Origin: Pseudomaricurvus albidus
Lineage (GTDB): Bacteria; Pseudomonadota; Gammaproteobacteria; Pseudomonadales; Cellvibrionaceae
NCBI RefSeq assembly: GCF_018863235.1
Contig: NZ_JAHKRS010000004.1
Span: 1 to 64,000, forward strand
DNA length: 64,000 nucleotides
Reading direction: 5' to 3'
Shown here: positions 44,178 through 53,379 of the stretch, piece by piece
Position numbering within the stretch: the stretch's first letter is position 1
Layout: each line of letters starts with the position of its first letter
Made by a program: the position numbers and the translations under genes
The notes under the pieces: model-generated
Seen by the model: the letters and a program-made list of their open reading frames with translations, nothing else
The model's database searches: none
Told to the model about the DNA's origin: nothing

Positions 44178-44759
44178 ATGAACGTAGGAATATACATTTA
44201 TGAAAACGCCGAGGTGCTGGATTTCTCTGGCCCGTTCGAGGTTTTCACAACCGCGAACCGCTTACGCGATACCGAACAGGCGTTTAAAGTTTTCCTGGTA
44301 GCCGAACAAGCGGGGCCTGTGTGTGCACGGGGCGGGTATAGCTTCAATCCACATTACGACATCACCAACCACCCGGATATTGACTTGTTGATTGTTGTGG
44401 GCGGTGTTCATACCGAAGAGCTGAAAAAAGCCAACGTTCTGCAGTGGGTGGCGGATACGGCAGAAAAAGCCCGGATGGTAGCGTCGGTGTGCACTGGAGC
44501 CTTTATTCTGGCGGAGGCGGGAGTGTTGGCCGGTTGTCAGGTCACAACCCATTGGGAAGATATAGACGATCTTAGGCAGTCCTATCCGGATCTCACGGTG
44601 GTGGAAGGCCGGCGCTGGGTCGATGAGGGCAGGATTGTCACCTCGGGCGGTATTTCCGCCGGTATCGATATGAGCCTGCATCTGGTTTCAAAACTGTTCA
44701 GCCTTGAGCTGGCTGAGAAAACAGCCAGACAGATGGAGTTTGATTGGCGGAAGAATTGA
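44178..44759 (+). CDS. DJ-1/PfpI family protein
   Basis: 193-aa class I glutamine amidotransferase-like protein. The nucleophile cysteine lies in ASVCTGAFILAEAG, followed by the histidine of TTHWEDIDDL, as in the DJ-1/PfpI group close to isonitrile hydratase and to the N-terminal domain of AraC-like regulators. No DNA-binding domain is attached. The substrate is unknown. GAGGAG precedes the ATG. Confidence 0.9.
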   Translation: MNVGIYIYENAEVLDFSGPFEVFTTANRLRDTEQAFKVFLVAEQAGPVCARGGYSFNPHYDITNHPDIDLLIVVGGVHTEELKKANVLQWVADTAEKARMVASVCTGAFILAEAGVLAGCQVTTHWEDIDDLRQSYPDLTVVEGRRWVDEGRIVTSGGISAGIDMSLHLVSKLFSLELAEKTARQMEFDWRKN

Positions 44760-44790
44760 TGCCTTGTTGGGAGGATGAATATATAACCAA

Positions 44791-45264
44791 CTAAGTGTGC
44801 GACTTGTTACGGGATAGGAGTAATCCACAAGCACCAATGAGTAACAAAAGTAAGCTGGTGGGCTCGGGAATGCTTTCTCTATCCTCATTGACAACATACG
44901 CCCAGGCAATTTCATAATCGGGGTTTTGAGAAATGTTCAGAAGCAGACTAGCAAGAGGGGCTTGAACAGAATCTTGAGCGGCTGCAATGTAAACGGCGTC
45001 GTTTATTAAATCGTACGCAAAACTCGGACCTATGTTTGCGTTGATATCGCCATCACTGACAAAACCTAGTGCAGAGGCAAAGTCAAACGCAAGATTCGAA
45101 TCGGACCACCAGACTTGGTTTATCAAATCGTAAGTGGTATTAACGTCGTTAAAGGTGCCAATACTCCACTCGACATTGTATTCGGTACTGTTAACGGTGA
45201 TTAGCGTTGCGGATGCGTGCAATGAAAAGGTCAGAGTCAGGATAAATGCAAAGAATGATTTCAT
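44791..45264 (-). CDS. PEP-CTERM sorting domain protein
   Basis: 157-aa secreted protein: N-terminal signal MKSFFAFILTLTFSLHASA, a Cys-poor Asp/Asn-rich body, and a C-terminal tripartite signal PEPTSLLLLLIGACGLLLSR followed by basic residues. This is the exosortase (EpsH) sorting tag, usually linked to exopolysaccharide. It implies an exosortase elsewhere in the genome. Body function is unknown. Confidence 0.9.
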   Translation of the reverse strand: MKSFFAFILTLTFSLHASATLITVNSTEYNVEWSIGTFNDVNTTYDLINQVWWSDSNLAFDFASALGFVSDGDINANIGPSFAYDLINDAVYIAAAQDSVQAPLASLLLNISQNPDYEIAWAYVVNEDRESIPEPTSLLLLLIGACGLLLSRNKSHT

Positions 45265-45639
45265 GATTTTGTCTCTGTAATGGCGTTTACTATATTCTCG
45301 AGAGGTTTATACAATTTGTGTGCCATTTACAGATTCTGTATATATATCAACATCTTCTAACTGCTTGAGCCGATAAAGATTGTTAAGTTGTAAAGAATGT
45401 TGACAGATTTTGTGGTGGACAAAAATGAGTTGTGGGTGTTTTTTACATTATGGATCACTGCAATAAATCCGGGTTTTGGGTCACTGCTGATAAGTGTCTT
45501 TCACCTGACTCGGATGAGAGTATTCCGTTCTCAATCTTAGGCTGGCAATAGAGAGCGTGGTCTGTTTGAGGTGATTGGTTCGTCTTAATGTTTGATTCTA
45601 TCTTGCTGCTTCAACAGTTAAGGAGTAACCGAGATTGCC
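45265..45639. other. Intergenic stretch, possible promoters only
   Basis: A perfect TTGACA lies at 45400-45405 but its -10 partner is poor. No gene or RNA is recognised. It separates the PEP-CTERM gene from the divergent flavin reductase gene. Confidence 0.4.
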
Positions 45640-46182
45640 ATGAAATCGATGCCGCTCCATAAAGCCTTTACCCTGTTAGAGCCGGGTCCCGTCACTCTGA
45701 TCACCACCCGTAACGGTGATCGCAGAAACATCATGACCATATCCTGGACGATGGTGATGGATTTTACCCCGCGTTTCGCCATTACCACCGGCCCTTGGAA
45801 TTTCTCCTACAAAGCTCTCAAAAAGACTCGCGAGTGCGTTATCGCCATCCCAACCGTAGACATGATCGATACCGTCGTGGGTATTGGCGTCTGCTCAGGC
45901 GGCGAGACCGACAAATTCGATAAGTTCAAACTTACCCCGGTACAGGGGAAATATGTGGAAGCCCCGCTGATCGGGGAGTGTCTGGCCAATATTGAATGCA
46001 CCGTGGTGGAAATCATCAAAAGGCACAATATCGTGGTGCTGGATGCTGTTGCAGCTTCAATCAACAGCACTCGGAAAGAAACACGAATGCTGCATGCGGT
46101 GGGTGATGGAAGCTTTATTGTGGATGGTCGTAAGTTGGATCGCAGGGAGATGATGCGGGCTAGGTTGCCGGATGGGGTTTAG
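45640..46182 (+). CDS. Flavin reductase family protein (flavoredoxin-like)
   Basis: 180-aa split-barrel FMN-binding protein. The start PLHKAFTLLEPGPVTLITT, the NIMTISWTMVMDFTPR block (FMN phosphate region) and the NFSYKALKKTRECVIAIP block are typical of the flavin reductase/flavoredoxin family. It probably reduces flavin or acts as a small flavoprotein; the partner is unknown. AAGGAG lies rather far (about 13 bp) from the ATG. Confidence 0.88.
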   Translation: MKSMPLHKAFTLLEPGPVTLITTRNGDRRNIMTISWTMVMDFTPRFAITTGPWNFSYKALKKTRECVIAIPTVDMIDTVVGIGVCSGGETDKFDKFKLTPVQGKYVEAPLIGECLANIECTVVEIIKRHNIVVLDAVAASINSTRKETRMLHAVGDGSFIVDGRKLDRREMMRARLPDGV

Positions 46183-46311
46183 GTAGAAGGCTTATCCGGG
46201 CTTACATCTGTTTGACTGGATTACAGCCTTCTAGAATCTGATTCATCAATTCTTTAACCTTTTATATAGAGGAGTTCTCGACTTGAGAACAGGCTTAATA
46301 CTTGAAGTACT

Positions 46312-46596
46312 TCATTCCATTTCTAATTTGAAAGCAATGTTTTGGCACTTTTTGAGAGCTTTGGATAGCTCGGGATCACTTTCTTCAAATTCATGTACAG
46401 CAAAATGACCTACTATTATTTTGTCTAATTTACTTTTGTCCGGCTCGGATCCATCTAGTACTGATAGTAAATAATGGAGTTGCTTGAGCGAGCTTTGATA
46501 AGTTTCAAAGTCTGTAATATCTTTTAGCCTTTTTTCAATGAGCGAAATTCCTTCATTGATATTTATAATTGAGGAGTCTCGTTCTATGGGCTTCAT
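46312..46596 (-). CDS. Tsi6-like immunity protein
   Basis: 94-aa helical protein resembling the T6SS immunity protein Tsi6: YQSSLKQLHYLLSVLDG, SKLDKIIVGHFAVHEFEESD and PELSKALKKCQ follow the same order. Tsi6 neutralises the NAD(P)+-degrading toxin Tse6 in Pseudomonas. It is the last of three small genes after the RHS toxin. Whether it protects against the RHS C-terminus or is an orphan immunity gene is not known. Confidence 0.78.
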   Translation of the reverse strand: MKPIERDSSIININEGISLIEKRLKDITDFETYQSSLKQLHYLLSVLDGSEPDKSKLDKIIVGHFAVHEFEESDPELSKALKKCQNIAFKLEME

Positions 46597-46602
46597 TGGT
46601 TT

Positions 46603-46929
46603 TTATATTTCTTTTATGGTGAAAGACTTGGGGTTGCTCCAGGATATTCGTTTGAATTTTCCTGTTATTAATTTTTGTTCCCTAAAGTATTCAAATAGCT
46701 CTGAAGGACACCACTCTTTTCCATCAGAAAATCCGACTCCAGAATCTCTTAGTAGGGCAAAGGTATTGGCTTTATCTGATTGGTCAGAGGTATTTTTGAT
46801 ATACATAGACAGACTAGAGTCAAATGAAAACCCAAGAGATTTTAATCGTGAATCAAAGGTTTGGTTAATAAATTGGACTCTGACCTGTTTTCCGTCAGCT
46901 TTAGTCACATAAGCATCAACATTAGACAT
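46603..46929 (-). CDS. Small hypothetical protein in the RHS immunity cluster
   Basis: 108-aa soluble protein with no recognised domain. It lies between the immediate RHS partner gene and the Tsi6-like gene, six bases from the latter, and is AT-rich like them. Position suggests an immunity or former toxin-associated protein (inference). Confidence 0.6.
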   Translation of the reverse strand: MSNVDAYVTKADGKQVRVQFINQTFDSRLKSLGFSFDSSLSMYIKNTSDQSDKANTFALLRDSGVGFSDGKEWCPSELFEYFREQKLITGKFKRISWSNPKSFTIKEI

Positions 46930-46994
46930 AGTTATATCACAGTTACTTCAATTGAGAGTTTGACTCCATCACCATCCTTGGCTGAAATAGATTA

Positions 46995-47213
46995 TTAGCT
47001 ATTGTGCATATATTGTTCGGGATTGTTCCTGATTTTTTCAGAAAGTTTATCCAATAAAGCTTCGTCTTTGCTTAGGTTTTTGACATCTTCATCTGACAGA
47101 AAGACGTCAACATTAAACATTGCAACACCGCCACAAACCACGGATAAGAGCATCCCATCGTCAGTATTGTAGAGCGTATAAACCCATTTTTTCTGGGATA
47201 TTATTTCTTTCAT
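46995..47213 (-). CDS. Putative cognate immunity protein of the RHS toxin
   Basis: 72-aa acidic protein (YTLYNTDDGMLLSVVCGGVA, then DEDVKNLSKDEALLDKL) of no recognised family. Its ATG overlaps the RHS stop codon as ATGA, so the two are translated together. This is the standard position of the immunity gene for a polymorphic toxin, and it is the best candidate to bind the 183-residue RHS C-terminus. Confidence 0.7.
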   Translation of the reverse strand: MKEIISQKKWVYTLYNTDDGMLLSVVCGGVAMFNVDVFLSDEDVKNLSKDEALLDKLSEKIRNNPEQYMHNS

Positions 47214-50200
47214 GTGATTTTCTTCTCTGTGAATTTAGAGGATGGAATGTTATTGATGACAGCTTCTGATTTACCAGTTGGTAAGTGACCGCCAGGCAAC
47301 CAATCATCATTTGCCCCCATTTCTTTTCCGGTAGCCATTCTCAAGTTAAGGGCAACGGGGTCATCAACGATGATTTGAGTTAATTCTCGACCTTGCCAAG
47401 CACCTTTAGGTATGCCTAACTCTTTTTCAAGAAAGGCAGTATCACCATCAGCCGTGCTGATTAGCTGATTCATTTCATCTTTTGGCATTACAAACTGACT
47501 GTTGTCAGGCCAGCCCAAAGTGTCTCTACCATAGGTATCTAAAATATCTGTAGGTACAATATACGAAGCCCCACTCTCAAACTTTTGTAGATGAGCGTTA
47601 ATGTATGACTGAGGCAGGTATTTTGATGGATCAGGGCGATCTTCCTTCGACATCGCCTTAACTCGCCTCATTTCCTGATAGCTTGCTGCAGCATCCGAGC
47701 TATTTGCAAAATGTCCTTTCGTATTCTTTTGGAATGTGTTCCAAGAATTCTCTTTACACGTCAACCCAAAAGGATCAACCCACCCAACCGGATTCGGCGC
47801 ATACCGATAGTTATTGGTACCCCCCAACAACCCAACCGGATCCTGATGAATAAACCGCCCAACGCTCGGATCGTAGTATCTGTGGCGATTGTAATGCAGG
47901 CCGGTTTCGCTATCAAAGTATTGTCCCTGAAAGCGCAGGGGGTTGGAGATGCCGGGTTTGTCGGCGAATCCCGCCAGTTGGCCGTAGGCTTTGTACTGGG
48001 CTTGCCAGACGATGGCGCCGCTTTCATCGGTGATTTCCTGCGGGGTGCCGAGGTGGTCAAGATGGTAGTGGTGGATCTGGTCGTCTTTGATCAGGGCCAG
48101 CGGTCTGAAGGAGTTGGGCTCGAACAGGTAATGCTGACTCTGGGTGCCTTTGGGCGTGTGGTTGGTTTCTGACCAGAGCACGTCGCCGTTCCAGCAGAAG
48201 GTGGTTTTCTTCTGCTGCTTGGATTTCATGTGGGTGACGGTTTTACCGATACGGCGGCCGAGGGCGTCGTATTGGTAGTAGGTTTTAAAGCCGTCTTTTT
48301 CGACGCTGGTGAGCTGGTTCCAGCCGTTGTATTGGTAGTTTGCCTGTAAGGACTGCTGCTTGCCGCGATTCTCCTGAATCAGGTTGCCGCGTTTGTCGTA
48401 GCTGAAATGGCGGTCGCCGTGCAGGCGCAGCTGGTTACCTTTATCGTACTGGGCTTCGCCGTCGTTGCTTTTCAGCAGGTTGCCGGCGGGGTCGAAGTCG
48501 AAGGCCTCTTTGATGGCGCCATCGACCTGCGTCAACTGATCGTTGCCATCGTAGTGGTAGTGGGTCAGGCCGCGCAGGAGGTCTTCGATTTGTGCCAGAT
48601 TGCCGGCTGCGTTGTATTTGTAGTCCCGCTGGATGACCGGATCGTCTTTGGCTTGTCCGTTCACCCGTTGCTGAACCAGTCGACCCATGGGGTCGTAGTC
48701 GTAGTGGCTGGTGAGCGAGCCCTGAGTGCGCTGGCTCAGGCGACCGGTTTGATCGTATTCACAGCGGATGACCGGCTTGCCGTTATGATCGACGCCGTAG
48801 AGTTGCCCGCCTGGCGTATGCTGATAGCGGACATGCTGGTCGTCGGAGCTGGTGCCGATGCGCCAGCCGCGTTTGTCGTACTGGTGGTTCAGGCTGTGGC
48901 TGCTGTCCGAGACGTCGTTGTCACAGTGTTCCGCCACGAGGCGGCCTGAGGCATCGTATTGGAAGCGGACAAACGCATCCTGATTGTTGGCCGCGGTCAG
49001 GCGTCCCAGAGCGTCGTAATGGAAGTCCGCCACATCGCCGGAGTTGTTGCTCTTGCGCAGCAGGCGTCCCAGAGGGTCGCGCTGGAACTGGGTGATCACA
49101 TCCATGTCGCGATGTTCGATCAGGTGTCCAGCGGCGTCATAGCGGTATTGTTGCTGGCGGCCGTCGAAGCCGATTTCTTCAATCAGGCGTTCGTTGCCGT
49201 CGTATTTGAGCTGGTATTGCTCGCCTTTTTCATTGATCAGACCAATCAGGTTGCGTTCCTGATCGTATTGATAGCGGAAGGTCTGGCCGTTTGGATCAAG
49301 GCGCTCTTCAACCTGGGAAAAACCACTGTAACGGTATTCGGTAGTGCGTCCGCTGGCATCGGTGTGGTGGGTGACCTGACCGGCTTCGTTGTACCGCAGG
49401 CTGGTGACATCACCTTTACTGTCGGTCACCTGTGTGATGCGACCGGCGTTGTCGTACTTGTAGCGGGTCGTCTGGCCAGCGGGGTCGGTGACGCTGTTGA
49501 CGCGGCTCCAGTGGTCGTAGCTGTATTCGGTCTTGCGTCCATCCGGATCGGTTTGGCTCAGCAGCTCAAACTGGCTGTTCCATTCCAGCTTGCGCTTGCC
49601 ACCTTCGGGATCGGTCAGGGTTTCCAGCTGGCCGCGCTCGTTGTAGTCGTAGCGCCAGGTATTCCCCATAGGGTCGCGGGTTTCGGTCAACAATCCCTGA
49701 GCGTTATAGCGGCGCTGCCAGTGGTTGCCGAGGGCGTCGGTGATCAGCGCAGGCAGGCCCTGCGAGTTGTAGCGAATGCGGGTGCTCTGGTTCAGTGGAT
49801 CGGTAATGCGGGTGATATTGCCCAGAGTGTCGTAGCGATAATAGGTGGTTTGACCGTTAGGGTTGGTTTCGCTGCACAGGTGGCCATAGCTGTCGTACAG
49901 ACGCTTGGTGATGCCGCCTTCCGGATCCACTTCTTTAACGACCTTGCCGTTCTCGTCGAAATGGTATTCCCGGGTTTTACCATTGCCGTCGGTGGCGTAG
50001 CTGATTTTACGTTTGGGTTGCCATTTGAAACGATAATCGTAGGCGCCGTTGTCGGCCCACTGGCGCTGACAGCGGGCGTCAGGAGTGTGCTGATCCCATT
50101 CAAACAGGAAGTTCACTCCGGCGTGGGTGGTGCGCTGCAGAATGATGTGATTGTCGTATTGATAGTGCTCGGATGAACCGCTTTGATCCTCTGCTTCAAT

Positions 50201-51343
50201 CAGGTCGTTGTGTTCGTCGTACGCGTATCGCGCCAGCAGGGTAGGGACGTCCTCACAGCCATGAGCGCTGTGAATCTCGGTGATGTGCCCTTGATCGTCG
50301 TGGTGGAATTCCAGTGTTCTGCCCCAGGATGTGATCAGCTTGTTGGGCTTGCCTTTCAGGTAATCGACATTGATGCTGTTATTGAAGTCGTCCCGTAACT
50401 CCGCCAGCGGCAGGTGTTGGCTGATACCGTCAGCGCGGAAGGTGCGGCGGGGTTCGTCTTTCTGGAAAACCTGATAGTTGTGTTCGCTTTGGCGGTGCAG
50501 CGTCATCTTCTCGCTGCGATTGCGGCGGCTGTGGCCGATGACGGGCTGTACAAATCGTACAGAACGTCCTTCCAGCGTATGGAAATAGACGAAGCCATTG
50601 TCGATGGTCAGACGTTCGCACAGCGGATGGGTCCAACCGTGACCCAGTCCGAAATCTTCAGGGTTACTGGTGCGGTAGGTGCGTTCCCAGCGGAAAGGAA
50701 TCGGGCCGGGCAGGGTAAAGTCGGTCAGTGGCAGCAGTTCTTCACCGGATACCATACTGACGGGATCACCTTCACAGGGGGTGTCTTTGGTTGCGGGTTT
50801 GTCCCCAGGTTTGTTGTCGGCCGGCTTGCTCTTTTGTGAGCTGTTGTTGGCAGAAGACTTTTTCGGTGTGCTGCTCTGCGGACCGGATGATCTGTTTATC
50901 ACGACTTCTTCGACAGGCAGTTTGGCATTTTGGGCGGAGCTGTCTTTTCCTTTGCCGCTGTTACCCTTGGCACTGACGACGCCTATGGGAGCCTCAGCGT
51001 CTTTTTGATCCTTGTCTTGATCATGGCCAAGGCTTTTGGGTAAAGATTGGCCGGGGCTGAATTTAAATACCTGATAATCGCCCTGCATGATCAGGGCTTC
51101 TGCCGTCTTGTAGTGGTTTTTGCCCAGTGACGTGTTGAGCTTGCTCTTGCCTTTATCGGACAACAGGGAAACAAAGGAGGAGTATTCTCCTGGTGTGCGA
51201 AAGTGTTCAGGTGACATGCCCGCAGGTAAATCAGCAGGTACTTGTGAACTTATGAGATAACGGTTTCCCTTTTTGTCTTCAATGACCAGAGGATTGATGC
51301 CGTTTGATGTCTGACTGTCCATTGTCTGACTTTCCATTGTCAT
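47210..51343 (-). CDS. RHS-repeat polymorphic toxin
   Basis: 1377-aa protein. Residues 1-190 are a low-complexity, Ser/Lys-rich leader without a PAAR domain. A DUF6531 start (CEGDPVSMVSGEELLPLTDF) opens the RHS shell, which carries many YD repeats (YDALGRL, YDASGRLV, YDQTGRL). The core ends with GLHYNRHRYYDPSVGRFIHQ, DPVGLLGGTNNYRY and WVDPFGL, the self-cleavage boundary. The remaining 183 residues are the toxin, unassigned; they contain YGRDTLGWPDNSQFVMPK, LEKELGIPKG and GANDDWLPGGHL. The toxin part (47210-47760) is clearly AT-rich while the core is GC-rich, indicating module exchange. Confidence 0.93.
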   Translation of the reverse strand: MTMESQTMDSQTSNGINPLVIEDKKGNRYLISSQVPADLPAGMSPEHFRTPGEYSSFVSLLSDKGKSKLNTSLGKNHYKTAEALIMQGDYQVFKFSPGQSLPKSLGHDQDKDQKDAEAPIGVVSAKGNSGKGKDSSAQNAKLPVEEVVINRSSGPQSSTPKKSSANNSSQKSKPADNKPGDKPATKDTPCEGDPVSMVSGEELLPLTDFTLPGPIPFRWERTYRTSNPEDFGLGHGWTHPLCERLTIDNGFVYFHTLEGRSVRFVQPVIGHSRRNRSEKMTLHRQSEHNYQVFQKDEPRRTFRADGISQHLPLAELRDDFNNSINVDYLKGKPNKLITSWGRTLEFHHDDQGHITEIHSAHGCEDVPTLLARYAYDEHNDLIEAEDQSGSSEHYQYDNHIILQRTTHAGVNFLFEWDQHTPDARCQRQWADNGAYDYRFKWQPKRKISYATDGNGKTREYHFDENGKVVKEVDPEGGITKRLYDSYGHLCSETNPNGQTTYYRYDTLGNITRITDPLNQSTRIRYNSQGLPALITDALGNHWQRRYNAQGLLTETRDPMGNTWRYDYNERGQLETLTDPEGGKRKLEWNSQFELLSQTDPDGRKTEYSYDHWSRVNSVTDPAGQTTRYKYDNAGRITQVTDSKGDVTSLRYNEAGQVTHHTDASGRTTEYRYSGFSQVEERLDPNGQTFRYQYDQERNLIGLINEKGEQYQLKYDGNERLIEEIGFDGRQQQYRYDAAGHLIEHRDMDVITQFQRDPLGRLLRKSNNSGDVADFHYDALGRLTAANNQDAFVRFQYDASGRLVAEHCDNDVSDSSHSLNHQYDKRGWRIGTSSDDQHVRYQHTPGGQLYGVDHNGKPVIRCEYDQTGRLSQRTQGSLTSHYDYDPMGRLVQQRVNGQAKDDPVIQRDYKYNAAGNLAQIEDLLRGLTHYHYDGNDQLTQVDGAIKEAFDFDPAGNLLKSNDGEAQYDKGNQLRLHGDRHFSYDKRGNLIQENRGKQQSLQANYQYNGWNQLTSVEKDGFKTYYQYDALGRRIGKTVTHMKSKQQKKTTFCWNGDVLWSETNHTPKGTQSQHYLFEPNSFRPLALIKDDQIHHYHLDHLGTPQEITDESGAIVWQAQYKAYGQLAGFADKPGISNPLRFQGQYFDSETGLHYNRHRYYDPSVGRFIHQDPVGLLGGTNNYRYAPNPVGWVDPFGLTCKENSWNTFQKNTKGHFANSSDAAASYQEMRRVKAMSKEDRPDPSKYLPQSYINAHLQKFESGASYIVPTDILDTYGRDTLGWPDNSQFVMPKDEMNQLISTADGDTAFLEKELGIPKGAWQGRELTQIIVDDPVALNLRMATGKEMGANDDWLPGGHLPTGKSEAVINNIPSSKFTEKKIT

Positions 51344-51436
51344 AGTTGCCTTGCGTCTATGCGATTGTACTTAGAATGAATGTAGTACAGAGGGTGAATA
51401 AGATTAATATGCTCAGAAGATATGTTGATGCGCAGG

Positions 51437-52321
51437 TTACTGAGCATGTTTTCTGATGGTGACGTCTTCTCCGTCGGGAGCAGCAGGAGGGATAAACTGT
51501 GCTGCCGGGTTATCAACGGTTTCACCCGTTGCCGGATTGGCGGTGTATTCGATGATGCCAACACTGATGTTGTCCTTGCCGCCCAGAAGGTTGGCATCAT
51601 CAATTAGCCGATAGCAACACTCCAGTGCGGGGCGATGAGTCGACAACACATAGTCAAGCTGGCCGTTATCGAGATACTCGGTCAGACCATCGCTGCAGAG
51701 CATCATCAGGCAGCTTTGTGTCAGCTGGAAATTGTTAATGGTTGGATCGACCGAAGCGGTTACACCGAGGGCTTTGGTAATCTGGTTGCGAATATCGCTG
51801 GTTCTTGCCTGATCTTCATTCAGGCTGCCACTGTCAATCATTTCCTGAACCAGGCTGTGATCCTTGGTCAGCTGTACGAAACCCTGTTTGTCCCAGAGGT
51901 AAACACGGGAGTCACCGAGGTGTGCAATGGTCACCTGACTTTCCCAGATAACCGCCATAGCGACAGTGGTACCCATATGACCCAGCTGTGGATTGATTTG
52001 CTTTTCTGCCAGGATCTCCTGATTGGCCGTATTGATAGCTTCAATCAGTGAAGACTGAATCATCAGCTCCTGTTGTTGTGGAGTGCAGGATTGGAATGTG
52101 GGGCTTATTAAGGATTCGAGATGTTGTCCAATACAATTCACGGCGATTGAGCTGGCTCTGGCGCCACCGGTATAGCCACCCATTCCATCAGCAACGACGA
52201 CATACCCAAAGGGGAGTTTTGGATGGCTGTACCATCGGATATTGTCTTCGTTTTCGTTGCGGACCTGACCGATATCAGTTCGTCCATTGATGGCAATACG
52301 TGGTGGTAATGTAGAAGGCAT
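51437..52321 (-). CDS. PP2C-type Ser/Thr protein phosphatase (PppA/Stp1-like)
   Basis: 294-aa soluble PPM-family phosphatase that uses two metal ions. Motifs are DIGQVRNENEDN, VADGMGGYTGGARAS, GHMGTTVAMAV, IAHLGDSRVYLW, LCSDGLTEYL and GKDNISVG, all metal-binding acids present. In P. aeruginosa PppA reverses PpkA phosphorylation and turns the T6SS off. It lies 93 bp upstream of the RHS gene in the same direction. No PpkA-like kinase gene is in the window. Confidence 0.92.
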   Translation of the reverse strand: MPSTLPPRIAINGRTDIGQVRNENEDNIRWYSHPKLPFGYVVVADGMGGYTGGARASSIAVNCIGQHLESLISPTFQSCTPQQQELMIQSSLIEAINTANQEILAEKQINPQLGHMGTTVAMAVIWESQVTIAHLGDSRVYLWDKQGFVQLTKDHSLVQEMIDSGSLNEDQARTSDIRNQITKALGVTASVDPTINNFQLTQSCLMMLCSDGLTEYLDNGQLDYVLSTHRPALECCYRLIDDANLLGGKDNISVGIIEYTANPATGETVDNPAAQFIPPAAPDGEDVTIRKHAQ

Positions 52322-52662
52322 TTCACAAGTCCGATTTGCTGGGGCTGTCCTTAAAATACGCTATTAAACTTAAAAAGACGTCCTTAAAAGTACATCCTAA
52401 AATTTTAAGCCTGAATTTACAGAGGCGATTCTAACGTAGAAGATCAAAGTGTATGAAGCTCTTTTTGGTTAAATTGCGCGATTTAATCCGTTTTGTAATC
52501 ACTGCAACGATGAGTGTGACTTAAATCTCAATATCAAATTGGAAGAACTAATACTAAAGTGCCAGATAACATCAATTGAAAAATTTATAAGGTTTTTGCA
52601 TAATGCTGCGGCACTGAAGAGCAAGACCTCAGGGAATAAATTGTAAGGATTACACAACGCTC
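52322..52662. other. Divergent intergenic region with a short dyad
   Basis: TTAAAT-TGCGCG-ATTTAA at 52469-52486 is a perfect inverted repeat with a palindromic centre and may be an operator. TCCTTAAAA occurs repeatedly near 52340-52400. No gene is seen. Confidence 0.4.
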
Positions 52663-53379
52663 ATGGCCAGGCTTCCGCGTTTTAATATTGTCGACATTCC
52701 TCAGCATATCGTTCAGGTAGGCCATAATAATCTGAACTGCTTCTTCGACGATGAAGATTACGAGTTCTACCTACACAGTTTAAAGTTGGCTGCCGATCAG
52801 TATCAGGTCGATGTTCATGCTTATGTGCTCTTGCCTGGTTCCATTCAAATTGTCGCTACACCCAGAGTTCCCCAAGCCATTTCATCAATGATGCAATCTC
52901 TGGGGCGTCGCTACGTGCAGTATGCCAATCACCGTTACAAACGCTCCGGAACCCTTTGGGGTGGGCGTTACAAGTCCAGTTTGATCGACTCTGATGCCTA
53001 TCTTCTGAGTTGTTGTCGCTATGTCGAGCTAAAGCCGATGTTTCAGAATTTGGTGGAAGAACCCAGGGATTATCGCTGGTCCAGTTTTCGTCATAATACT
53101 GGCATTCAACGGGATCATTTGCTTAAAGATCACAAGTTATATAAAGCTCTGGGTGAAACAAAGAAAGAACGCGCTAATGAGTACAGTCGCCTTTTTCGTT
53201 ACGAGTTTGATAAGCGTCTTTTGAATTACATTGCAGAAACCATCAAGCTCGGCCAGGTGCTTGGTGGTGATGCGTTTAAGGATCGGATAGAAAAAATTGC
53301 AGATCGGCCCGTTCGGCCAATGAAGCGAGGTCGTCCCAAAAAAGTGACTAAAAAGGAAAAAGAAGAAGTTAATGCTTAA
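52663..53379 (+). CDS. RAYT-like protein lacking the HUH motif
   Basis: 238-aa protein of the REP-associated tyrosine transposase family: MARLPRFNIVDIPQHIVQVG, CCRYVELKPMFQNLVEEP with the catalytic Tyr, DYRWSSFRHN, and a basic tail RPMKRGRPKK. At the place where the family has PNHVHLL, it reads PGSIQIV (after HAYVLL), so both metal-binding histidines are gone. It is therefore not expected to cut DNA as usual RAYTs do. It may be a domesticated DNA-binding protein or a decaying one. It lies just upstream of the hcp region. Confidence 0.85.
   Translation: MARLPRFNIVDIPQHIVQVGHNNLNCFFDDEDYEFYLHSLKLAADQYQVDVHAYVLLPGSIQIVATPRVPQAISSMMQSLGRRYVQYANHRYKRSGTLWGGRYKSSLIDSDAYLLSCCRYVELKPMFQNLVEEPRDYRWSSFRHNTGIQRDHLLKDHKLYKALGETKKERANEYSRLFRYEFDKRLLNYIAETIKLGQVLGGDAFKDRIEKIADRPVRPMKRGRPKKVTKKEKEEVNA

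Noticed and set aside
48407-50176. Long plus-strand open frames opposite the RHS core (including one of 405 codons)
   Set aside because: RHS repeats create open antisense frames; the translated products are Val/Ala-rich and unlike real proteins.
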